Source of the DNA: RUG14223 sp051881075
GTDB taxonomy: Bacteria > Bacillota > Clostridia > Oscillospirales > Acutalibacteraceae
Direction of reading: 5' to 3'
Assembly (NCBI GenBank): GCA_051881075.1
Contig: JBJEPE010000005.1
Coordinates: forward strand, 1 to 26,252
Length of the DNA stretch: 26,252 nucleotides
The notes beneath the pieces are model-generated. The model was not told the DNA's origin and did not search any database. It saw nothing but the letters and a program-made list of their open reading frames with translations. A program made the translations under genes and the position numbers. Of the stretch, positions 9,965 through 15,910 are shown piece by piece. Position 1 is the stretch's first letter; each line of letters begins with the position of its first letter.

Positions 9965-10609
9965 ATGTATTATGATGCGTTTGATTACGGTGTTGAACCG
10001 GGTGGATTGCGCAATAAAAGTGAAATTCGCCTTTTAATTTGTTATATTCTTGCCAATATAGATACACCTCTTACTAAAGACGGTATAATTAATTCTCTGC
10101 AGAAAAGAGGATTAGTAAACTACTTTGAGGGAGCCAGCGCATTTGAAGATTTGCTCAGAAATAAAAATATAGAGCTTGCCGATGTAGGCGATGAAAGCAT
10201 TGAGGGCGATGAGCGTTATGTAATAACAGACAGCGGCAGAATGATAGCGCGTCAGCTTGACGATGATTTGCCGATTACTGTACGTGAAAGTGCGCTGGAG
10301 TCTACATTGCAGCTGATAGCACAGGAAAAAGTTGAGAAAGAAAACACCGTAAAAGTGCAAAAGCTGGATAACGGATTTTCAGTACAATGCGCTATATCCG
10401 GTGGAGAAATGAACTTACTGTCATTTGACCTGTATGTCCCGGAAAGCTCACAGACCAGAATTGTTAAAAACAACTTTCAGAGCAATCCTGAAATGATATA
10501 TAATGTAATGGTTGCCATGCTGACAAGAGATTTCGGTATGGTAGAGGAGGCGCTTGAAGAAGTGCGCAAAAAGGCTAAAAGAACAGATTCAAGCCTAAAA
10601 TCAAAGTAA
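9965..10609 (+). CDS. DUF4364 family protein
   Basis: The protein of 214 residues starts MYYDAFDYGVEPGGL. I chose the ATG at 9965 because GGAGG (9950-9954) sits 10 bases before it; an in-frame ATG at 9935 lies upstream of that site. The sequence (RNKSEIRLLICYILANID near the N-terminus, a helical DNA-binding-like first half, and a C-terminal part ending VRKKAKR) matches what I recall of DUF4364, a conserved Clostridia family of unknown function whose N-terminal half resembles a winged helix. No signal peptide or membrane segment is visible, so it is probably cytoplasmic. Its last 35 bases overlap the 3' end of the convergent bofA-like gene, and the first good plus-strand terminator is 270 bases further on, beyond bofA. 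A regulatory role is possible but not shown. Confidence 0.8.
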   Translation: MYYDAFDYGVEPGGLRNKSEIRLLICYILANIDTPLTKDGIINSLQKRGLVNYFEGASAFEDLLRNKNIELADVGDESIEGDERYVITDSGRMIARQLDDDLPITVRESALESTLQLIAQEKVEKENTVKVQKLDNGFSVQCAISGGEMNLLSFDLYVPESSQTRIVKNNFQSNPEMIYNVMVAMLTRDFGMVEEALEEVRKKAKRTDSSLKSK

Positions 10610-10784
10610 TACCCGGTATTCCGCCAAATGCGGAAATCGCCAAAGAGTAGGGGCTTATCGGTATAGATACTCCGGTAAAAAACGTTAAGCAGTTTATCGC
10701 TATCAGGCACACTATGCCCATAAGTGATGTTAGAACGGTTTTTTTGAGTATATTATTATTGTCGATAATTCTATGAATTATCAT
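10575..10784 (-). CDS. bofA: BofA-like pro-sigma-K processing inhibitor
   Basis: BofA is a small membrane protein that, in Bacillus, holds the SpoIVFB protease inactive until the forespore signals and so controls activation of pro-sigma-K in the mother cell. The 69 residues from the ATG at 10784 match the BofA C-terminal region: a hydrophobic LMGIVCLIAINCL segment, then VSIPISPYSLAISAFGGIPG, which parallels the conserved VPIN...AISGILGIPG block of the family. BofA normally has about 87 residues and two membrane segments. The frame stays open upstream of 10784 and adds a hydrophobic SYSIVITILFIATMII segment preceded by AGGGGG (10840-10845), but contains no ATG, GTG or TTG. The true start may therefore be an unusual codon (ACG at 10830-10832 has ideal spacing). 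The 3' end overlaps the DUF4364 gene. Confidence 0.78.
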   Translation of the reverse strand: MIIHRIIDNNNILKKTVLTSLMGIVCLIAINCLTFFTGVSIPISPYSLAISAFGGIPGITLILGLNLFF

Positions 10785-10875
10785 AGTAGCTATAAATAAT
10801 ATAGTTATTACGATTGAATAGGATATGCTCGTACAAATTCCCCCTAATATTTATTTTATGTGATTATTTCATAAC

Positions 10876-10907
10876 TTCTGCCTGATTTTCGGGCAGAATG
10901 TTTTTAT
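10876..10907 (+). terminator. Rho-independent terminator, plus strand, beyond bofA
   Basis: A 7 bp stem (TTCTGCC at 10876-10882 with GGCAGAA at 10892-10898) is followed by TGTTTTTA. It is the first good plus-strand terminator after the DUF4364 gene, which puts the whole bofA-like gene inside that transcript in antisense. Confidence 0.65.
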
Positions 10908-11009
10908 ATGTACCTTTGTTTTTTTGATAGTATCAAGGATGTTGATATTTTATATATTAATTCTATGCTTAATCGGTACATATTATGATAATAGGTTAGG
11001 AGTGATTGA

Positions 11010-11966
11010 ATGAAAGCAACGGTTATAGGTTGTGGAAGATGGGGTTCTTTCATAGCTTGGTATCTTGATAAGGTAGGCCATAGTACCACATTATATGGCA
11101 GAGAGTCATCTAAGAGATTTCAGGAAATAAGGAATACGGGGACTAACGGAACGGTGGTATTTAATGATACGGTTAAGTTTTCATCAGATTTGAGAGAAGC
11201 AGTTGAGAGCGCCGAGTATATTTTTATATCAATAAGCGCACAGAAGTTGCGTGGCCTTGCATATTCTCTTATAAAATTTGATTTATCAAATAAAGCACTT
11301 ATTCTTTGTATGAAGGGCATAGAGCAATCTACAGGTATGCGTCTGACTGAGATAGTTGCCGATGTGCTTGGCGATGTTAAGACTGCTGTTTGGGTTGGAC
11401 CGGGTCATGTAGAGAATTTCCTGAATAATATACCCAACTGCATGGTTATTGACAGTATTGATAAGAATTTAATAGATACTATGATTAACTTATTAAATAG
11501 CAAACTGATACGTTTTTATAAGGGTTCTGACCTGATAGGTACTGAGATAGGCGCGGCGACTAAAAATGTTATAGGAATAGCGGCAGGTATGCTGGACGGT
11601 AAGGGATATTCATCGCTAAAGGGTGCGCTTATGGCACGTGCGCCCAGAGAGATAGCCAAGCTTATAGAATGTATGGGAGGTAACGGTATATCTGCGTACG
11701 GATTGTGTCATTTGGGTGACTATGAGGCAACCTTGTTTTCACAGTACAGCCATAACCGTATGTATGGCGAGGCTTTAGTTAAAGGAAATTCATTTAATGA
11801 ACTTTCAGAGGGCGTTTATACCGTTTGTGCTGTTAAAAATTTGTATGAAAAATATAACATTGATATGCCGATATGCAAGATAGTGTATGATGTAATATAT
11901 GAAAAAGCCGATGTTCTTGCGCAATTTGATAAGCTTTTTATGCGTACAATAAAAACAGAGTTTTAA
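11010..11966 (+). CDS. gpsA: NAD(P)H-dependent glycerol-3-phosphate dehydrogenase-like protein
   Basis: GpsA reduces dihydroxyacetone phosphate to sn-glycerol 3-phosphate for phospholipid synthesis in the cytoplasm. The N-terminus has the dinucleotide-binding GxGxxG (G7-C-G-R-W-G12). Conserved family blocks follow: the LCMKGIE segment with K102, GPGHVENF at about 130-137 (the family GPSHAEEV block, here with S changed to G), and EIGAATKNVIGIAAG with the catalytic-type K185, then ALMARAPREI. At 318 residues it is slightly short for the family (about 330-345). The start ATG follows TTAGGAG at 10996-11002. A downstream sigma-A promoter and T-box separate it from thrS, so it appears to be a separate unit. 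The substituted motif makes it a divergent member; a related sugar-phosphate dehydrogenase cannot be excluded. Confidence 0.85.
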   Translation: MKATVIGCGRWGSFIAWYLDKVGHSTTLYGRESSKRFQEIRNTGTNGTVVFNDTVKFSSDLREAVESAEYIFISISAQKLRGLAYSLIKFDLSNKALILCMKGIEQSTGMRLTEIVADVLGDVKTAVWVGPGHVENFLNNIPNCMVIDSIDKNLIDTMINLLNSKLIRFYKGSDLIGTEIGAATKNVIGIAAGMLDGKGYSSLKGALMARAPREIAKLIECMGGNGISAYGLCHLGDYEATLFSQYSHNRMYGEALVKGNSFNELSEGVYTVCAVKNLYEKYNIDMPICKIVYDVIYEKADVLAQFDKLFMRTIKTEF

Positions 11967-11971
11967 TGTAC

Positions 11972-12000
11972 TTGACTTTTATGTGAATTTGTGATTTAAT
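11972..12000 (+). promoter_or_regulatory. Probable sigma-A promoter of the T-box/thrS transcript
   Basis: TTGACT (11972-11977), a 17-base spacer and TTTAAT (11995-12000). It lies six bases after the gpsA stop codon and just ahead of the T-box leader, so the RNA would start near 12007. Confidence 0.6.
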
Positions 12001-12014
12001 AATAACAGTTGAAT

Positions 12015-12263
12015 AAGAAAAGCTATGAAGGAACGAGTAACATTCATTGAGCAAACAGAGAGAAAAACATTTGCTGGAAGTTTTTTATGTTACATGATTG
12101 TGAAAACCACTCCTGAGCTGCTACGCCGAAGGTAGAGTAAGTGTAGCCGTATGTCTGCGTTAAAGAATAGGATTTGTTAGAATCTGAGTGAAAAATCAAG
12201 GTGGAACCGTGCAATTACGATTAGTATGCACCCTTGACGGAGTTGTCCGTTAGGGGTGCTTTT
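12015..12263 (+). promoter_or_regulatory. T-box riboswitch (threonine) controlling thrS
   Basis: This leader senses uncharged tRNA-Thr and switches between terminator and antiterminator. The T-box element itself is AAGGTGGAACCGTGC at 12199-12213, close to the consensus AGGGTGGNACCGCG. Upstream is the stem I hallmark GAACGAGTAA (about 12031-12040, the AGTA of the S-turn) and, on the opposite side, GTGAAAACCACTCC, where the specifier would be ACC (12106-12108) or ACT (12109-12111); both are threonine codons. A 13 bp terminator stem (12228-12240 with 12247-12259) followed by TTTT closes the leader, and its 5' arm lies just downstream of the T-box sequence. thrS begins 38 bases later. The 5' boundary is approximate. 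Confidence 0.93.
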
Positions 12264-12301
12264 CTTATTCAATGAATAATTTTAAGAATAGGAGAATTAA
12301 T

Positions 12302-14065
12302 ATGAAAGTAATTTATAACAATGGGGAAGTAGGTAAGTGTTCTGCTGAAGAGGAGCTGCATATAATAAGGCACACGGCGGCACATATATTGGCACAGGCG
12401 GTCAAAAGATTATATCCTGACGCTATGTTTGGTTATGGCCCCGCAACAGACAGCGGTTTTTACTATGATATTGATTTGGGAGATGTTAAAATAAGTGAGG
12501 CTGACCTGCCTGCGATTGAAAGTGAAATGCAAAGGATTGTTGATGAAAACTTACCGATAAGGCCGTTTTCTCTGGAGCGTGACAAGGCTGTAGAGCTTAT
12601 GAGTCAGAGAAAAGAAAGATATAAGGTTGAGCATATAGCCGACCTGACACAGTTTGATAATATTTCATTTTTTAAACAGGGCGAATATATAGATATGTGC
12701 GTTGGTCCTCATCTTTGCTATACAAAATCGCTTAAAGCCTTTAAGCTTGTAGGTATATCGGGTGCTTACTGGAAGAACGACAAGGATAACACAATGCTTA
12801 CACGTATCTACGGCATTGCATTTAACTCTAAGGCCGAACTTGAAAATTATCTTGTTATGCTACAGGAGGCAGAAAAAAGAGACCACAGGAAGATAGGCAA
12901 AGAAATGCAGCTTTTTATGTTTAATGAAGAAGCGCCGGGTTTTCCGTTTTTCCTGCCTAACGGAATTGCAATAAAAAATGCCTTAATTGAGTACTGGAGA
13001 ACAATACATTCACATGAGGGTTATGTAGAAGTTTCAACTCCGATGATAATGAATCGCCATTTATGGGAAACAAGCGGACATTGGGATCATTACAAGGATA
13101 ATATGTATTCAACCAAGATAGATGATGAGGACTTTTGCGTTAAACCGATGAATTGTCCCGGCGGAGTGATGATATATCAAAGCAGACCGCACAGCTATAA
13201 AGAGCTTCCTCTCAGGGTGGCTGAGCTTGGAGTGGTGCACCGCCATGAGCTAAAGGGAGCATTGCACGGACTTTTCAGGGTACGAGCATTTACTCAGGAT
13301 GATGCACATATATTTATGCGCAGGGATCAGATAACTCAAGAGATAGTGAATGTAGTTCACCTTATTAATAAAGTCTATGAAAAGTTTGGATTTAAGTACT
13401 CAGTAGAGCTTTCAACACGCCCTCAGGATAGTATGGGCAGTGATGAGGATTGGGAAAATGCGGAGAAAGGATTGATTGGCGCACTCGATGCGCTGAATAT
13501 GCCATATACTATAAATGAAGGTGACGGAGCATTTTATGGTCCTAAGATAGACTTCCATCTCGAAGATTCGTTGGGCAGAACTTGGCAGTGTGGAACAATT
13601 CAGCTTGATTTTCAAATGCCGATTAACTTTAATTTGGAATATACGGACGAAAACGGCACAAAGCAACGTCCGATAATGATACACAGGGTTTGCTTTGGTT
13701 CGATAGAACGCTTTATAGCGATATTGACTGAACATTATGCGGGAAAGTACCCCGTTTGGCTTGCTCCGATTCAGGTCAAGGTATTGCCTGTATCAGAAAA
13801 GAGCAACACATATGCAGAGGATTTATACGCAAAATTGAAAAATTCAGATATCCGTTGTGAACTTGATGACCGAGATGAAAAGATAGGCTATAAAATCAGG
13901 CAGGCTCAGACGGTCGAGCGTGTACCGTATATGATAATCGTAGGACAGAAAGAGGTAGAAACAAATACGGTTTCTGTTCGACTGAGAGAAAGCGGAGATA
14001 CAGTGAATATGGCGTTTGATGAATTTGAGAAAAAGCTTTTAAAAGAAATAAAAGAACGCTCATAA
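12302..14065 (+). CDS. thrS: Threonyl-tRNA synthetase, TGS-less form
   Basis: ThrRS charges tRNA-Thr with threonine in the cytoplasm. I placed the start at 12302 because AGGAG (12288-12292) lies nine bases before it; an in-frame ATG at 12272 precedes this site. The 587 residues begin almost directly with the editing domain (IIRHTAAHILAQAVKRLYP, with the HxxxH pair H24/H28, and later CVGPH), so the N-terminal TGS domain of the usual form of about 640 residues is missing. The class II core follows with the MNCPGG motif, VHRHELKGALHGLFRVRAFTQDDAH (motif 2 region) and a motif 3 variant HRVCFGSIERF, then the anticodon-binding domain (APIQVKVLPVS, VPYMIIVGQKE). TGS-less ThrRS is known in some Clostridia. 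Expression is controlled by the T-box leader; a bidirectional terminator follows. Confidence 0.97.
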   Translation: MKVIYNNGEVGKCSAEEELHIIRHTAAHILAQAVKRLYPDAMFGYGPATDSGFYYDIDLGDVKISEADLPAIESEMQRIVDENLPIRPFSLERDKAVELMSQRKERYKVEHIADLTQFDNISFFKQGEYIDMCVGPHLCYTKSLKAFKLVGISGAYWKNDKDNTMLTRIYGIAFNSKAELENYLVMLQEAEKRDHRKIGKEMQLFMFNEEAPGFPFFLPNGIAIKNALIEYWRTIHSHEGYVEVSTPMIMNRHLWETSGHWDHYKDNMYSTKIDDEDFCVKPMNCPGGVMIYQSRPHSYKELPLRVAELGVVHRHELKGALHGLFRVRAFTQDDAHIFMRRDQITQEIVNVVHLINKVYEKFGFKYSVELSTRPQDSMGSDEDWENAEKGLIGALDALNMPYTINEGDGAFYGPKIDFHLEDSLGRTWQCGTIQLDFQMPINFNLEYTDENGTKQRPIMIHRVCFGSIERFIAILTEHYAGKYPVWLAPIQVKVLPVSEKSNTYAEDLYAKLKNSDIRCELDDRDEKIGYKIRQAQTVERVPYMIIVGQKEVETNTVSVRLRESGDTVNMAFDEFEKKLLKEIKERS

Positions 14066-14093
14066 GTTTGTACTGGCGTCAAGAATATGAAAA

Positions 14094-14130
14094 GACCCTC
14101 AGATTTTGGTTATCTGAGGGTCAGTTTTGT
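14094..14130. terminator. Bidirectional terminator between thrS and pncB
   Basis: A perfect 11 bp stem (GACCCTCAGAT at 14094-14104 with ATCTGAGGGTC at 14112-14122) has TTTT-containing runs on both sides, so it can end both thrS (plus) and the convergent nicotinate phosphoribosyltransferase gene (minus). Confidence 0.9.
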
Positions 14131-15585
14131 TTATTTGTTTTTATTTTTCAACATTTCGTGCTTGATATCCCAAAGCTTTTGTGAAAGGTCAACATAGTAA
14201 GTATGCGGATTTTCAAAACGCTTTACTTCGTCCCAAAGCGTATTTAGTTGTTCTTTACAATTATTGCGGATTTCGGACAATGTAGGCATATCATAAATCA
14301 GCTTTCCGCCGCTGTAAATCTGTTTTCTTATCTCACAGGCGGTAAAGTCGGTTACGACCTTTCTCTTCCATGTATACGACGGGTGGAATATCTCATATGG
14401 CTGACTGTCGTCAATAACTTCATCATTAAGTGTGATTACGTCCGCAAGCGCCTTGTTTGTTGATTTATCGTAAAGTCGCCATATTTTCTTGAATCCAGGG
14501 GTTGTGATTTTTTCAATATTGTTACTGATCTTGATCTTAGGTATGATAGTTCCGTTTTTCTCAATAGCGGCAAGCTTATATACGCCGCCGAAAACAGGCT
14601 CTGAAAGCGATGTTATCATACGTTCACCCACGCCGAAGCTGTCTATCTTGGCACCTTGAACAAGCATATCTCTTATTATAAACTCATCAAGTGAGTTAGA
14701 TGCACATATCTTACAGTCAGGAAATCCTGCATCATCAAGCATTTTTCTTGCCTTTTTAGAAAGATATGTGATATCTCCGCTGTCTATGCGTATTCCGGCA
14801 GGACGGTATCCCTTAGGAACAAGTACTTCGTTGAATACCTTGATTGCATTCGGAATACCTGATTTAAGTGTGTCAAAGGTATCAACGAGTAGCGTACAGT
14901 TTGTTGGATAAAGCTCTGCATATGCCTTGAATGCCTCATATTCGCTGTCAAATAACTGTACCCAGCTATGTGCCATTGTACCCAGAGCAGGTACACCGAA
15001 CTGTTTGTCGGATATGGTACAGGCAGTTCCAACGCAACCACCTATATATGATGCTCTTGCTCCGTATATTGCTCCGTCAAAGCCCTGAGCGCGTCTTGAG
15101 CCAAACTCCATAACCGCTCTGCCCTCGGCAGCGGTAGCTATTCTGCAAGCTTTGGTGGTTATTAAGCTTTGGTGATTTATGCAAAGTAAAACCATGGTTT
15201 CTATAAATTGTGCCTGTATAACAGGACCTCTTACCGTTATAATAGGCTCGCCGGGGAATATAGGAGTACCTTCAGGGATAGCCCATATATCACAGGAAAA
15301 CTCAAAATCCTTGAGATATTGCAAAAATTCCTCGCTAAAAATACCTTTTGAGCGTAAGAATTCGATATCGTCATCGGTGAATTTGAGATTTTCAATATAC
15401 TCGATAAGCTGCTCAAGGCCTGCCATAATTGCAAATCCTCCGCCATCAGGTATTCTTCTGAAGAACATATCGAAGTAGGCTATCTGATCACGCAGCCCTT
15501 TTTCAAAGTAACCGCCTGCCATTGTCAGTTCATAGAAATCCGTAAGCAATGTAAGGTTATCTCTGAAGTTAATTTTGTTTTCCAT
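14131..15585 (-). CDS. pncB: Nicotinate phosphoribosyltransferase
   Basis: The enzyme converts nicotinate and PRPP to nicotinate mononucleotide, the entry step of NAD salvage (Preiss-Handler pathway). The family blocks are clear: LLTDFYELTMAGGYF at the N-terminus, EFGSRRAQGFDGAIYGARA, GTMAHSWVQLFDSE, LLVDTFDTLKSG, GIRIDSGDI (phosphate-binding region) and FGVGERMIT. I prefer the ATG at 15585 (484 residues) because AAAGGA lies nine bases before it; a TTG at 15603 in the same frame overlaps that site. No membrane segment is present. The gene is monocistronic, with a bidirectional terminator directly after the stop and a promoter and hairpin-rich leader in front. It is convergent with thrS and divergent from the VDP surface gene. 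Confidence 0.95.
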   Translation of the reverse strand: MENKINFRDNLTLLTDFYELTMAGGYFEKGLRDQIAYFDMFFRRIPDGGGFAIMAGLEQLIEYIENLKFTDDDIEFLRSKGIFSEEFLQYLKDFEFSCDIWAIPEGTPIFPGEPIITVRGPVIQAQFIETMVLLCINHQSLITTKACRIATAAEGRAVMEFGSRRAQGFDGAIYGARASYIGGCVGTACTISDKQFGVPALGTMAHSWVQLFDSEYEAFKAYAELYPTNCTLLVDTFDTLKSGIPNAIKVFNEVLVPKGYRPAGIRIDSGDITYLSKKARKMLDDAGFPDCKICASNSLDEFIIRDMLVQGAKIDSFGVGERMITSLSEPVFGGVYKLAAIEKNGTIIPKIKISNNIEKITTPGFKKIWRLYDKSTNKALADVITLNDEVIDDSQPYEIFHPSYTWKRKVVTDFTACEIRKQIYSGGKLIYDMPTLSEIRNNCKEQLNTLWDEVKRFENPHTYYVDLSQKLWDIKHEMLKNKNK

Positions 15586-15627
15586 TTTACATGGTCCTTT
15601 CAATAATTAAATTGTAGCTAATATAAA

Positions 15628-15677
15628 AATCTTATAGATTGGATCTAAGAACTACTTAGTCGCATCATTACTGATGC
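15628..15677 (-). other. Three consecutive palindromes in the pncB leader
   Basis: Read in the minus direction, the predicted 5' UTR holds GCATCA-GTAA-TGATGC (15662-15677, a 6 bp stem with a GNRA-type loop, right at the predicted transcript start), CTAAG-TAGTT-CTTAG (15645-15659) and AATCT-ATA-AGATT (15628-15640). They could be RNA stem-loops, operator sites, or both. No known NAD riboswitch class is recognised. Confidence 0.5.
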
Positions 15678-15684
15678 TATGCGT

Positions 15685-15693
15685 AGTATAGCA
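15685..15693 (-). promoter_or_regulatory. Extended -10 promoter element of pncB
   Basis: The minus strand carries TGCTATACT, a TGn-extended -10 with a good TATACT box; no clear -35 is present, as is usual for this class. The start would be near 15678, giving a leader of about 90 bases. Confidence 0.55.
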
Positions 15694-15803
15694 CATACAA
15701 ACAGCAATTAAATTCTCCATAAGAAAAATAAGACTTCTTAAAAATTTATTTCCTTAATTTACAATAAATTAATAAAAAATACAGATTTTTTTGAAATAAA
15801 AGC

Positions 15804-15832
15804 TTGAATTTTTACATTAAATTTGGTATAAT
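15804..15832 (+). promoter_or_regulatory. sigma-A promoter of the VDP-repeat surface gene
   Basis: TTGAAT (15804-15809), a 17-base spacer and a perfect TATAAT (15827-15832). The leader would be about 70 bases long. Confidence 0.8.
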
Positions 15833-15859
15833 ATCTCTAATCTTTTAAATCTTTAATCA

Positions 15860-15875
15860 TGGGCAGAAATGCCCA
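15860..15875 (+). other. GNRA-capped hairpin in the leader of the VDP surface gene
   Basis: TGGGCA-GAAA-TGCCCA forms a perfect 6 bp stem with a GAAA tetraloop, about 20 bases from the predicted transcript start. It has no following T-run, so it is not a terminator; a role in mRNA stability is possible. Confidence 0.5.
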
Positions 15876-15910
15876 AAAACAATTTAAAAATTGAATAAGG
15901 AGGAATTTCC

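Noticed and set aside
10853..10860. CATAAAAT (minus) as a sigma-E-like -10 for bofA
   Set aside because: The -10 resembles the consensus but I found no convincing -35 at the right distance, and it leaves almost no leader before the ribosome site.
10924..10936. TTGATAGTATCAA palindrome before gpsA
   Set aside because: A 6+1+6 perfect palindrome that could be an operator, but such sequences are common in AT-rich DNA and nothing else supports it.
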